A stretch of DNA of 64,000 bases from Erythrobacter aurantius (lineage in GTDB: Bacteria; Pseudomonadota; Alphaproteobacteria; Sphingomonadales; Sphingomonadaceae), in assembly GCF_023823125.1 (NCBI RefSeq), contig NZ_CP090949.1, positions 682,001 to 746,000 of the forward strand, written 5' to 3'. This document shows, one piece after another, positions 30,770-39,212 of the stretch; position 1 is the stretch's first letter, and every line of letters starts with the position of its first letter. The notes below the pieces were generated by a model. It was not told the DNA's origin. It made no database searches and was given only the letters and a program-made list of their open reading frames with translations. The translations under genes and the position numbers were made by a program.

Positions 30770-30850
30770 GGTTCCCGAAATTTCACGCAAAATCGCGATT
30801 TTTTCGGGAACCGGTGACGTTGCGGTGCAGCAGCTGTCGAAAGCTGCTGC
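30770..30850 (+). promoter_or_regulatory. Two consecutive perfect hairpins in the guaA upstream region
   Basis: First, GGTTCCCGAAA (30770-30780) pairs perfectly with TTTCGGGAACC (30802-30812) around a 21-base loop. Second, GCAGCAGCT (30827-30835) pairs perfectly with AGCTGCTGC (30842-30850) around a 6-base loop. They end 55 bp before the guaA ATG. They could form a leader RNA structure or be protein-binding palindromes; the first has T-rich sequence inside rather than after the stem. Confidence 0.5.
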
Positions 30851-30904
30851 GCTGACGTTACGGCATGCTGGACAGTGCGCCTCCCCGTGGCTTAACGCGC
30901 CCGG

Positions 30905-32479
30905 ATGGAAGCCAATCATCTCCCCGACTCGATCCTGATTGTCGATTTCGGCAGCCAGGTGACGCAGCTGATCGCACGCCGTGTGCGCGAAGCGGGCGTC
31001 TATTCCGAAATCGCGCCCTTCAGCATGGCCGAGGCCGCGTTCGAGCGAATGAAGCCCAAGGGCATCATCCTGTCAGGATCGCCCGCCAGCGTCCCGGACG
31101 AAGGATCTCCCCGCGCGCCGCAGGCTTTCTTCGAAGCGGGCATCCCGATCCTTGGCATCTGTTATGGCCAGCAGGTGATGAGCCACCAACTCGGCGGCGA
31201 AGTCCGGCCCGGCCACGAGACCGGTGAAGGGGGCGAATTTGGCCGCGCCTATCTCACCGTGACCAAGGATTGCGCGTTGTTCGACGGCCTCTGGAAAGAA
31301 GGCGAGCGCCATCAGGTGTGGATGAGCCACGGGGACAAGGTCACCCAATTCGCCCCCGGCTTTGAAATCGTCGCGACATCCGACGGCGCGCCCTTCGCCG
31401 TAATCGCTGATGAAAAGCGCAAGTTTTATGGCACGCAGTTCCATCCCGAAGTCGTCCACACGCCTGACGGCGGCAAGCTGATTGCCAATTTTGTGCGTCA
31501 CGTCTGCGGCCTTGCGGGCGACTGGACCATGGCCGAATTCCGCAAGACCAAGATCGAGGAAATCCGCGCTCAGGTCGGTTCGGGCCGGGTCATCTGCGGA
31601 CTTTCAGGCGGGGTCGATTCTGCGGTTGCCGCGGTGCTCATCCACGAAGCGATCGGCGACCAGCTGACCTGCGTTTATGTCGATCACGGCTTGATGCGGC
31701 TCAACGAAACCGAGCAGGTCGTCACCCTGTTCCGCGACCATTACAACATCCCGCTGATCGCCGTGGATGCGGAGGAGACTTTCCTCGCCGGCCTCGCCGG
31801 AGTCACCGACCCGGAAAAGAAGCGCAAGTTCATCGGAGCGGCCTTCATTGACCTGTTCGAAGCCGAAGCGAAGAAGATCGGCGGCGCGGATTTCCTCGCG
31901 CAGGGCACGCTGTATCCAGATGTGATCGAAAGCGTCAGCTTCACCGGCGGGCCTTCGGTAACGATCAAGAGCCACCACAATGTCGGCGGCCTGCCCGAAC
32001 GCATGAACATGGAACTGGTCGAGCCCTTGCGCGAATTGTTCAAGGACGAAGTGCGCGAACTGGGCCGCGAACTGGGCCTGCCCGAAGCCTTCGTCGGCCG
32101 CCATCCCTTCCCCGGCCCCGGCCTTGCGATCCGCATTCCGGGCGAAGTAACCAAGGAACGCTGCGATATCCTGCGCAAGGCGGACGCGATCTATCTCGAG
32201 GAGATCCGCAAGGCCGGCCTCTATGACGCGATCTGGCAGGCGTTTGCCGTGCTGCTGCCGGTGAAGACAGTGGGCGTGATGGGCGACGGGCGCACCTATG
32301 ACAGCGTCTGCGGGTTGCGCGCCGTTACCTCGACCGACGGGATGACCGCCGATGTCTACCCGTTCGACCCGCATTTCCTGACGCAAGTGGCCACCCGCAT
32401 CGTCAACGAAGTGAAAGGCATCAACCGCGTGGTCTATGACTTCACGTCAAAGCCGCCGGGCACGATCGAGTGGGAGTGA
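30905..32479 (+). CDS. guaA: GMP synthase (glutamine-hydrolysing)
   Basis: Converts XMP to GMP using glutamine and ATP. The 524-residue protein has an N-terminal class I glutamine amidotransferase (ILGICYGQQ, nucleophile Cys86; QFHPEVVHT, His/Glu of the triad), the ATP pyrophosphatase P-loop [10 protein letters not shown] near residue 233 and the C-terminal dimerisation domain ending [17 protein letters not shown]. Complete and typical. It starts at the ATG 30905 without a strong ribosome-binding site, behind two hairpins. Confidence 0.98.
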   Translation: MEANHLPDSILIVDFGSQVTQLIARRVREAGVYSEIAPFSMAEAAFERMKPKGIILSGSPASVPDEGSPRAPQAFFEAGIPILGICYGQQVMSHQLGGEVRPGHETGEGGEFGRAYLTVTKDCALFDGLWKEGERHQVWMSHGDKVTQFAPGFEIVATSDGAPFAVIADEKRKFYGTQFHPEVVHTPDGGKLIANFVRHVCGLAGDWTMAEFRKTKIEEIRAQVGSGRVICGLSGGVDSAVAAVLIHEAIGDQLTCVYVDHGLMRLNETEQVVTLFRDHYNIPLIAVDAEETFLAGLAGVTDPEKKRKFIGAAFIDLFEAEAKKIGGADFLAQGTLYPDVIESVSFTGGPSVTIKSHHNVGGLPERMNMELVEPLRELFKDEVRELGRELGLPEAFVGRHPFPGPGLAIRIPGEVTKERCDILRKADAIYLEEIRKAGLYDAIWQAFAVLLPVKTVGVMGDGRTYDSVCGLRAVTSTDGMTADVYPFDPHFLTQVATRIVNEVKGINRVVYDFTSKPPGTIEWE

Positions 32480-32564
32480 CACGGGCGCGCCGTCGCAACC
32501 TTTGCGCCCGTTGATCGTTCTGGTACCCGATCACACAATCCATCCAGCAAGAGAGGCTTGCCCC

Positions 32565-33176
32565 GTGAACACCATTCTTCGCTTCGCCATTGCCGCGCCG
32601 CTTCTGGCTGCTGCTGCCTGTTCTGAAACGCCCGCTGACGCGCCGCCGGTTACCGGCGCGGAATGGACTTTGGATGGGGCGGCTTCGGACCTGTCCTATG
32701 TCACGATCAAGGCGGGCGAGATCGCCGAAACCAACACCTTTGAAACGCTTACCGGCACCGTCTCCGCCGATGGTGCGGCAGCGGTGACCATCGACCTTGC
32801 CAGCGTTTCCACCGGGGTGGACATCCGCAACGAACGGATGCGCGACATCTTCTTCGTGGTCGCCGACAATCCCAGCGCCACTGTCACCGCGCAGATCGAC
32901 CCGGCGGCGTTCGAGACGCTGGGCGTTGGCCAAAGTGTCGAGACGACGCTCGACGGCACGCTGTCGCTGAAGGGCGTGGAGGCTCCGTTCCAGGCCGCCG
33001 TCACCGTGACCCGCGCCGGGCCTGACCGGGTGCTGGCGGTGTCCGACGCGCCAGTGATCGTCGAAGCGGGGACTTACAACCTCACCGATGGGCTTGCCCA
33101 GTTGCAGGAACTCGCCGGGCTTCCCTCGATCACTCCGGTCGTGCCGGTCACCTTCTCGCTCGTCTTCACCCGGTAA
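32565..33176 (+). CDS. YceI-family lipoprotein
   Basis: A 203-residue protein beginning with GTG at 32565 behind AGAGAGG. It has a lipoprotein signal peptide (NTILRFAIAAPLLAAAAC) and then the YceI beta-barrel (WTLDGAASDLSYVTIKAGEI, VDIRNERMRDIFF, GTLSLKGVEAPFQAAV). YceI proteins carry isoprenoid or other lipophilic molecules in the periplasm. Unusually it is lipidated rather than soluble. Confidence 0.88.
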   Translation: MNTILRFAIAAPLLAAAACSETPADAPPVTGAEWTLDGAASDLSYVTIKAGEIAETNTFETLTGTVSADGAAAVTIDLASVSTGVDIRNERMRDIFFVVADNPSATVTAQIDPAAFETLGVGQSVETTLDGTLSLKGVEAPFQAAVTVTRAGPDRVLAVSDAPVIVEAGTYNLTDGLAQLQELAGLPSITPVVPVTFSLVFTR

Positions 33177-33196
33177 TCGCGCCGCATCGAAGCGCG

Positions 33197-33907
33197 ATGC
33201 AGCTCGATCTCGGCTCGGACCCGCGCAGCGACGTGCTGCGGCGCACGCAGGCGGAGCTGATCGCGGCGTTCGGGCGGATCATCCGTCCGCCTGAAAAGCG
33301 CCGAGATCCGGTCTGGGTGCTGGTTCACGGCGTAATCGGCGCACAAACCAAGACAGCGGCGTCCAATGCGTCCACCGACGGGCTGATCGCCGAATACGGA
33401 TCGTGGGAAGCGGTGGCGGCGGCGCCTGTTGCCGATCTCGAAGCGCGGCTGCAACGGCAGACCTTCCCCACAGTGGCGGCGCAGCGGCTCAAAGATAGCC
33501 TGAACGCGATCATTGCGGCGCGGGGCGCTGTCGACCTGCTGCACCTCACCGATATGGAAACGGCAGAGGCGATGGCATGGCTGGAGCAATTGCCGGGCGT
33601 CGCGCGCAAGAATTCCGCAGGGGTGATGAACGCCAGCACATTCGAACGCAAAGCGATGGTGATCGACGGCCATCACCGGCGGATCATGCAGCGCATAGGG
33701 ATCGTCCCGTCCAAGGCTGATACCGCCAAAACCTATGACGCGCTTATGCCGATCTTGCCGGAGGAATGGAGTGCCGCCGATATAGACGAACATCACCTGC
33801 TGCTGAAGAAGCTGGGGCAGACGTTCTGCCGTCCGCGCCGCGCCGAATGCGCAGCCTGTCCGGTGCGCGCGGATTGCAAGACGGGTGCAGACCGCGACAA
33901 GGCTTAA
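33197..33907 (+). CDS. Endonuclease III-like HhH-GPD DNA glycosylase
   Basis: A 236-residue base-excision repair type protein. It contains a helix-hairpin-helix (EQLPGVARKNSAGVMN, with the Lys of the catalytic site) and the Asp-bearing AMVIDGHHRRIMQRIG, plus a C-terminal [4Fe-4S] loop with spacing C-x6-C-x2-C-x5-C (FCRPRRAECAACPVRADC). It is shorter and more divergent than Nth itself, so substrate range is uncertain. 20 bp after the YceI gene, possibly one transcript. Confidence 0.88.
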   Translation: MQLDLGSDPRSDVLRRTQAELIAAFGRIIRPPEKRRDPVWVLVHGVIGAQTKTAASNASTDGLIAEYGSWEAVAAAPVADLEARLQRQTFPTVAAQRLKDSLNAIIAARGAVDLLHLTDMETAEAMAWLEQLPGVARKNSAGVMNASTFERKAMVIDGHHRRIMQRIGIVPSKADTAKTYDALMPILPEEWSAADIDEHHLLLKKLGQTFCRPRRAECAACPVRADCKTGADRDKA

Positions 33908-34398
33908 CTCCCGTCAGGCCAGCACAGCACCCTTTGCTGCACGATAGCGCCGGCAACCATCGCCAGAGCTACGGGAATCGCCAGTGTCGCGACATTGCCC
34001 CATTCTGGCTGCAATGGCTCAGTCGCGAACAGGGCCAAGACCAGCGCTTCGAGTGTCAAGGCCACCAGCGCGCCCGTAATCGGCCCCTGCCACCAACCCG
34101 GCGGCGATACCTTTAGCATGGCAAGGCCCAAGGCCGTTCCCAACGGTGCCACCACCAGAAACACCAGCATGGTGGCCGCAATCAGACCCACGCTGGCGAA
34201 CATCGCGAGCGATTGCAGCACAGCGAAAAATCCGCCCGTCCTGGTGCCGAGGAAGCTGATCCCGCTGAACACCAATGCACCGGCGATATAGACCAATGCG
34301 CTTGCGACAAGGCTGGCGAAGAACAATTCGGACACGCCCGGCTGGGTCTGTGCGGCTTCTTGCTGACGGATTTGCACTGTGTGCTCTCCCTTGCTCAT
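33904..34398 (-). CDS. Four-helix membrane protein of unknown function
   Basis: A 164-residue protein with a polar N-terminus and four membrane helices (FFASLVASALVYIAGALVF; FAVLQSLAMFASVGLIAATMLVFLVV, split around residue 75; GPITGALVALTLEALVLALF; VATLAIPVALAMVAGAIV). AGGAAAA precedes the ATG. Convergent with the glycosylase gene, overlapping it by four bases. No family recognised. Confidence 0.75.
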   Translation of the reverse strand: MSKGEHTVQIRQQEAAQTQPGVSELFFASLVASALVYIAGALVFSGISFLGTRTGGFFAVLQSLAMFASVGLIAATMLVFLVVAPLGTALGLAMLKVSPPGWWQGPITGALVALTLEALVLALFATEPLQPEWGNVATLAIPVALAMVAGAIVQQRVLCWPDGS

Positions 34399-34537
34399 TT
34401 TTCCTGCGCCACCATGACGCTACGGCGCACGGCCTGCCGAGGTGCCTTGCGCCCGATCTCCTCAAAAGCGCGCTTGAAACCGATCCTATATTCGGCTTGT
34501 CTCCGGCGCAAATCGCAATCTGACGGGAGAAACAACC

Positions 34538-35518
34538 ATGAAAACCGCCATCACCGAAATGTTCGGCATCCAGCACCCCATCATTCAGGGCGGCATGCAT
34601 TATGTCGGTTTTGCCGAAATGGCGGCGGCGGTTTCCAATGCGGGCGGGCTGGGCATCATCACCGGCCTTACGCAGGGCACGCCCGAAAAGCTCGCCAATG
34701 AAATCGCGCGCTGCAAGGACATGACCGACAAGCCGTTCGGCGTGAACCTGACGATTCTGCCCACGCTCACCCCGCCCGATTACCCCGGCCTTGTCAAAGC
34801 CGTGATCGACGGCGGCGTGAAGGTGGTGGAAACCGCAGGGCGCAATCCTGTCGAACTGTTGCCGCCGCTCAAGGATGCGGGGATCAAGGTGATCCACAAA
34901 TGCACCAGCGTGCGCCATTCGCTGAAAGCGCAGGAAATCGGCTGTGACGCGGTGAGCGTCGACGGTTTCGAATGCGGCGGGCATCCGGGCGAGGATGACA
35001 TTCCCAACTTCATCCTGCTGCCGCGCGCCGCGGACGAGCTGGAAATCCCGTTTGTGTCATCGGGCGGCATGGCCGACGGGCGCAGCCTTGTCGCCAGCCT
35101 CGCCATGGGCGCGCAGGGTATGAATATGGGCACCCGCTTCATCGCCACCAAGGAAGCGCCGGTGCACGAAAACGTGAAGCGCGCCATCGTTGAGGCATCG
35201 GAGCTTGATACCCGCCTCGTCATGCGCCCCTTGCGCAACACCGAGCGGGTGATGAACAACGCCGCGGTCGAACGCCTGATCCAGAAGGAGAAGGAACTGG
35301 GCGATGCGATCACCATCCAGGACATCCTGCCCGAAGTCGCCGGGGTCTATCCCAAGATCATGATGGAAGGCGCGATGGACGAAGGTGCATGGAGCTGCGG
35401 CATGGTTGCAGGCCTGATCCACGACATTCCGACCTGCAAGGAACTGATCGACGGGATCATGGCGCAGGCCGAAGAAATCCTCGCCCGCATGAACGCAATG
35501 GCCGCGGTCAAGGGCTAA
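34538..35518 (+). CDS. Nitronate monooxygenase / NPD-type flavoenzyme
   Basis: A 326-residue FMN TIM-barrel protein of the 2-nitropropane dioxygenase family: QHPIIQGGMHYVGFAEMAAAVSNAGGLG in parts, GVNLTILPTL, DGFECGGHPGEDD (His of the active site), FVSSGGMADGRSLVASLAMGAQG, MNMGTRFIATKEAPVH. Members oxidise alkyl nitronates or act as enoyl reductases; in sphingomonads many copies exist and the substrate of this one is open. A bidirectional terminator follows. Confidence 0.93.
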   Translation: MKTAITEMFGIQHPIIQGGMHYVGFAEMAAAVSNAGGLGIITGLTQGTPEKLANEIARCKDMTDKPFGVNLTILPTLTPPDYPGLVKAVIDGGVKVVETAGRNPVELLPPLKDAGIKVIHKCTSVRHSLKAQEIGCDAVSVDGFECGGHPGEDDIPNFILLPRAADELEIPFVSSGGMADGRSLVASLAMGAQGMNMGTRFIATKEAPVHENVKRAIVEASELDTRLVMRPLRNTERVMNNAAVERLIQKEKELGDAITIQDILPEVAGVYPKIMMEGAMDEGAWSCGMVAGLIHDIPTCKELIDGIMAQAEEILARMNAMAAVKG

Positions 35519-35537
35519 ACTGCGTTCCGGATTTCAT

Positions 35538-35564
35538 GGGGCCGCCCTTGATCGGGGCGGCCTC
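35538..35564. terminator. Bidirectional hairpin terminator
   Basis: GGGGCCGCCC (35538-35547) pairs with GGGCGGCCTC (35555-35564; one G-U) around a 7-base loop. It separates the convergent flavoenzyme (stop 35518) and the secreted protein at 35579. Confidence 0.6.
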
Positions 35565-35578
35565 ATTGCATTTGCGGT

Positions 35579-36043
35579 TCAGCCTTCGTCCTTTTCCACC
35601 CGCGTATAAGGGATGAAATCGTCGAAGAAGACCGCGCCGGTGAAGAAGCCGAGCACCGGGTCAATCGTGGTCACGACATCCTGCTTGCACAGTTCGCTCG
35701 CGTTGAACCGGCGCGAAACCAGCGCGTCGTCACGGTCGATGTCTTCGGGATTGCGGGTGCGCTGGACATAGATCGTGCGCCCGCTGCCATAGACATAGGC
35801 GGTCTTGTCGATCACCGTCAGCCGATCGTTGAGCAATTGCCGGATGCAGTTCTGGGGCTCGCCCGCGACCCGCCCTTCGAGCATGCGCGCAAGGCGTTTC
35901 TCGCCATCGGTCATTTCGGTTTGCGCGGGCTCTGCCGTATCGCCAGTGCCCTGATCTGACGCCAGCGCCGGGTACCCGCCTGCCAGCGCGATCGCCGCAG
36001 CGGTTGCGAGGGGGGTGATGCTTTTCAAAAGGCTTGTCTTCAT
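35579..36043 (-). CDS. Secreted protein of unknown function
   Basis: A 154-residue protein with a signal peptide (KSITPLATAAAIALAGGYPALA) starting at 36043 behind AGGAGC. The mature part has two cysteines (PQNCIRQLLND; SELCKQDVV), the NCIR...YV-GSGRTIYVQR arrangement seen in a family of small sphingomonad exported proteins, and a C-terminal GFFTGAVFFDDFIPYTR. Function unknown. Confidence 0.78.
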   Translation of the reverse strand: MKTSLLKSITPLATAAAIALAGGYPALASDQGTGDTAEPAQTEMTDGEKRLARMLEGRVAGEPQNCIRQLLNDRLTVIDKTAYVYGSGRTIYVQRTRNPEDIDRDDALVSRRFNASELCKQDVVTTIDPVLGFFTGAVFFDDFIPYTRVEKDEG

Positions 36044-36135
36044 GTCGCAGCTCCTGCTGATAGGCCTCCCAGTGTTCCGCATGATACACTGTTTCGCTGA
36101 ACCTGCGATGAGCAATTTCACCGCAAGGGCTGTCC

Positions 36136-36684
36136 CTATTCGTATTCAAGCTGAATCGTGAATTCGCCCTTGTAGACGCCCGGAGCCTGATTTGCGCCGA
36201 CCTGCAAACGGCCGGCGATGGTGAAGGAGAAATAGCCGTCGGGATTGGCGATCCGGAACCGGCGTGGGTTCTGGTTTATGACGATCGGCGGCTGGCTGCC
36301 GATCAGCAATCGATCAAGCAGCATCGTCTCCGTCCCGCCGTCGCGCGTCAGGATGTAGGTGTTCGAATCCGAATTGATCAGCACCGTCTGGTTAAACGTG
36401 CCATAGCCCCAGAACCGGGCGGGCTGCTGCGTGCCGTTGATCTGGGTGACGCCGCCTGTGGTCGTTACCGCGCCGGTCGAATCCATGATCACCGTACCCG
36501 CGGTTCCGGTGGTGATGATCTGCCCGAAATCGAGATCGAACTGCTTCACGAAACTGAGCGGGGTGACAAGAAATGCCCGCGCTTCGCCATCATCGGCGGA
36601 ATCCTGCGCGCTCGCCATCCCCGGCCACGCGGCCAGCAAAAGCAGCGCAAGGCACAGCCTTGCCCGATGCAACAAATCAAACAT
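36136..36684 (-). CDS. DUF4402 secreted protein, copy 1
   Basis: A 182-residue exported protein. Signal peptide LCLALLLLAAWPGMASAQ; then a DUF4402 beta-sandwich (TPLSFVKQFDLDFGQIITTGTAG in parts, FTIAGRLQVGANQAPGVYKGEF and TIQLEYE at the end). DUF4402 proteins resemble pilin/adhesin subunits with Ig-like folds. A second, more typical copy lies at 37112 on the same strand, with a zinc-finger gene between. Confidence 0.85.
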   Translation of the reverse strand: MFDLLHRARLCLALLLLAAWPGMASAQDSADDGEARAFLVTPLSFVKQFDLDFGQIITTGTAGTVIMDSTGAVTTTGGVTQINGTQQPARFWGYGTFNQTVLINSDSNTYILTRDGGTETMLLDRLLIGSQPPIVINQNPRRFRIANPDGYFSFTIAGRLQVGANQAPGVYKGEFTIQLEYE

Positions 36685-36790
36685 GGGTGCGACCCCGCAT
36701 TACCTTTTGGAACGAGCGTTCTAGCAGGCAGGCGTTAACATTGATTTTAAAGGCGTTTTTTGCCTTCCGGCGGTGCCTCCCGCCAAGAAA

Positions 36791-37051
36791 TCACCGATGG
36801 CCGGGATCGGCTCCTTCGGAGATGTCGGGCAGGCTGGCCTGATCCACGCCATCAGCCGGGCCACCGCGCAAGACAAACCGGCGATCGCAATAACCGCAAT
36901 CGACATAGCCGTGCTCGTCAATCTCGAGGAAGATACGCGGATGGCCAAGTGCTGCCGGGCGATAGCCTTCGCCGCCACGGATGGCGCTGGCGCCGTCGCA
37001 GCTGACGCGGCGGGTTTCGACAAGGATGGTTTCAGGCGGAGCGATGTTCAT
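36791..37051 (-). CDS. Zinc-finger (CHCC type) protein
   Basis: An 86-residue protein. Residues 8-62 contain RRVSCDGASA, GHPRIFLEID and GYVDCGYCDRRFVL: the C-x(n)-H-x(n)-C-x2-C arrangement of the zf-CHCC family, related to the mitochondrial complex I accessory subunit NDUFS6. In alphaproteobacteria these small proteins are thought to be linked to complex I. It sits between the two DUF4402 genes without obvious relation. Confidence 0.9.
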   Translation of the reverse strand: MNIAPPETILVETRRVSCDGASAIRGGEGYRPAALGHPRIFLEIDEHGYVDCGYCDRRFVLRGGPADGVDQASLPDISEGADPGHR

Positions 37052-37111
37052 GGGCTTTGCCGTTAATCGCCCGCCCGCGCAAATTCAACACCGTGAATGC
37101 GCGAAGCCGCC

Positions 37112-37735
37112 TTACTGATAGTCGAGGCGGATATCGAAGGTGCCGGTGTAAACGCCGGGCGCCTGGTTCGGGTTGACGTTCAAAGTCCCGCCGACGCGGA
37201 AGAAGAAGGTGCCGTCGAGCGATGCGATCAGGAATCGTTCCCAGTTCGGGTTCGACTGCGTCGGACTGAGCGTCGCGTCAGTCAGGATGGTGATGTTGGT
37301 CACCGTCATGTCGGTGCCCGGCCCGGTGAGCGTGATTGCGTTGCCGATCGGCCTGCGCACGCGCACGCGCTGTCCGTTGACGCCGCTGCCGGCAAAGGTC
37401 GCCGCCTGGCATTCCCCGCTATGGATCACGCCGCCGGTGGAGACACAGGTGGCGGTGGCTGCGGGCGTGAGCACCACGGTGCCGCCGGTGGTGACGACCA
37501 AGCCGCCGAAATCAAGATCGCTCAGCTTGGTGATGGTCAGCGGTTCGATCAGCCCGACCTGCGCATCGACATTGAAGCTTTCGGACTGCGCCTGCGCTGC
37601 GAACGGGACGCACATCGCCGCGCCGAAGAGCCCCAAGGCTCCCAGCAGGCGCGCACCCAATCCTGCGCTGCGATTCGAGATGAATCCTGACTTCACGCCA
37701 TCGCCAATACTCGCGAGAGGTGACGCTATGCCCAC
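37112..37735 (-). CDS. DUF4402 secreted protein, copy 2
   Basis: A 207-residue exported protein; a hydrophobic signal core (LLGALGLFGAAMCVPFAAQA) ends near residue 49. The mature domain has VGLIEPLTITKLSDLDFGGLVV in parts and a C-terminal RVGGTLNVNPNQAPGVYTGTF, closely matching copy 1 at the end. The GTG start at 37735 gives a long N-terminus; a GTG at 37696 would give a more usual signal peptide, so the start is uncertain. Cysteines (ATCVST; SGECQA) may form a disulfide. Confidence 0.85.
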   Translation of the reverse strand: MGIASPLASIGDGVKSGFISNRSAGLGARLLGALGLFGAAMCVPFAAQAQSESFNVDAQVGLIEPLTITKLSDLDFGGLVVTTGGTVVLTPAATATCVSTGGVIHSGECQAATFAGSGVNGQRVRVRRPIGNAITLTGPGTDMTVTNITILTDATLSPTQSNPNWERFLIASLDGTFFFRVGGTLNVNPNQAPGVYTGTFDIRLDYQ

Positions 37736-37798
37736 CAGACAGGGTTAATTGGCGATTCACACCTTGCGCTGCGGGCCAGCGTGATTAGAGCCTCAGGC

Positions 37799-38746
37799 AT
37801 GACTGCACCCGCGATCCGGATCGACAACCTCGTCAAGCGCTATGCCGCGCCCAAGGGAGCGAAGGGCGCTGATGCCGAAGGAAAACTGGCCCTCAAGGGG
37901 GTGAGCTTCGACGTGCCGGAAGGATCGATCTTCGGCCTGCTCGGCCCCAATGGCGCGGGCAAGTCGACCCTGATCAACATCCTTGCCGGCCTTGTTAACA
38001 AGACGGGCGGCACAGCGGAGATCTGGGGTTTCGACATCGATCAGCAGCGCCGCAACGCCAGCCGCGCCATCGGGATCGTCCCGCAGGAAATCGTGTTCGA
38101 CCCGTTCTTCACCCCGTTCGAGGTGCTGGAGAACCAGGGCGGCTTTTACGGAATTCCCAAGGCGTTGCGGCGGAGCGAGGAATTGCTCGCGGCGGTGCGC
38201 CTTGCCGATAAACGCAACGCCTATGCCCGCACGCTGTCAGGCGGGATGAAGCGCCGGCTGCTGGTGGCAAAGGCGATGGTGCATTCCCCGCCCATCCTCG
38301 TGCTGGACGAACCGACCGCCGGGGTCGATGTCGAACTGCGTCGCCAGCTTTGGGAGCTTGTGACCGAACTGAACCGCGAAGGCGTGACGGTGGTGCTGAC
38401 GACGCATTACCTCGAAGAGGCGGAGCAGCTGTGCGACGAAATCGCCATCATCAATCACGGCGAACTGATCGCGCACAAGCCGACGCGCGAACTGGTGGAC
38501 ATGGCGCGCGAAAAGATCGTGGCGGTGACTGTAGCGGATGACCTGTCCTATGCACCGACCCACGCGGCGTTCCACAAGGTCGAGGTGAAGGGCGAACGCG
38601 GGGTCGAGATTACCTATGACAAGGACGAGATGAGTGCCGGGCAGGTCCTCGCCATCCTTCAGGAACAGGGCCTGACCATCGAGGACGTGACCACCCGCGA
38701 AGCCGATCTGGAAGACGTGTTCGTCCAGCTGACGGGCGCGGGTTGA
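37799..38746 (+). CDS. ABC transporter ATPase (ABC-2 type exporter)
   Basis: A 315-residue ATPase: Walker A GPNGAGKST, Q-loop (VPQEIVFDPFFTP), signature LSGGMKRRLL, Walker B ILVLDEPTAGVD, H-loop TTHYLEEAEQL, and a C-terminal extension ending LEDVFVQLTGAG typical of ABC-2 exporters (drug, lipid or polysaccharide). No permease gene is adjacent, so its partner is elsewhere. Start ATG 37799, close to a CtrA/sigma-like AT-poor upstream; 18 bp upstream another in-frame ATG is less likely. Confidence 0.9.
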   Translation: MTAPAIRIDNLVKRYAAPKGAKGADAEGKLALKGVSFDVPEGSIFGLLGPNGAGKSTLINILAGLVNKTGGTAEIWGFDIDQQRRNASRAIGIVPQEIVFDPFFTPFEVLENQGGFYGIPKALRRSEELLAAVRLADKRNAYARTLSGGMKRRLLVAKAMVHSPPILVLDEPTAGVDVELRRQLWELVTELNREGVTVVLTTHYLEEAEQLCDEIAIINHGELIAHKPTRELVDMAREKIVAVTVADDLSYAPTHAAFHKVEVKGERGVEITYDKDEMSAGQVLAILQEQGLTIEDVTTREADLEDVFVQLTGAG

Positions 38747-38761
38747 AAATCGGGCTAGGCC

Positions 38762-38929
38762 TCACCCAGCTTCGGACAGTTTCTCACGCCAGTTGCGGTG
38801 CGAAAGGCGGACGATTTCCTTTCCGCAATGGCGGCAATTGCCGACATAATGCAGCCTGTCCCATTCGACGTTGCGGCGCAGCGGTTCGTGTCGTCCCATA
38901 AGGCAGGCAATAGGGGAAATCACAGACAT
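38762..38929 (-). CDS. Short conserved Cys-containing protein
   Basis: A 55-residue protein (ATG 38929; the frame is open to 39001). It has NCRHCGKEIVRLSHRNW, a CxxC pair, plus an earlier Cys in SPIACLMGRH; together these could bind one zinc ion. The Trp/Arg-rich form (RRNVEWDRLHYVG) looks like short sphingomonad proteins of unknown role. Upstream on this strand lie AT-rich promoter sequences and a palindrome ACAATTGAATTGT (38987-38999). Confidence 0.65.
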   Translation of the reverse strand: MSVISPIACLMGRHEPLRRNVEWDRLHYVGNCRHCGKEIVRLSHRNWREKLSEAG

Positions 38930-39212
38930 GAAAGGCGCGCCCTTTACTAAAAGTTGTATTACAAGACTAAATGAAAAGGTTACAACAATTGAATTGTTCA
39001 AATTCGCGGATGTCCGCGCTCTTCATTTCGCCTTGAGAGGATATTAACATTGATCCTTCCAGTCATCTAAGGGAAATGACTAAGGGTTCTTCAACTATAA
39101 ATCGTTTCACGGCATCGCTTGCACGGTTTGTCGGCGCAGGGCCGCAGCGGCCTTGCTCTTGCTAAGGCGATCATGCCGCGTCATTGCGACAATCATGGGA
39201 AGTGAGAGCGAC

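Noticed and set aside
38987..39018. Two small palindromes (ACAATTGAATTGT and CGCGGATGTCCGCG)
   Set aside because: Both are short and expected now and then by chance in such a mix of AT- and GC-rich DNA; mentioned only with the neighbouring gene.
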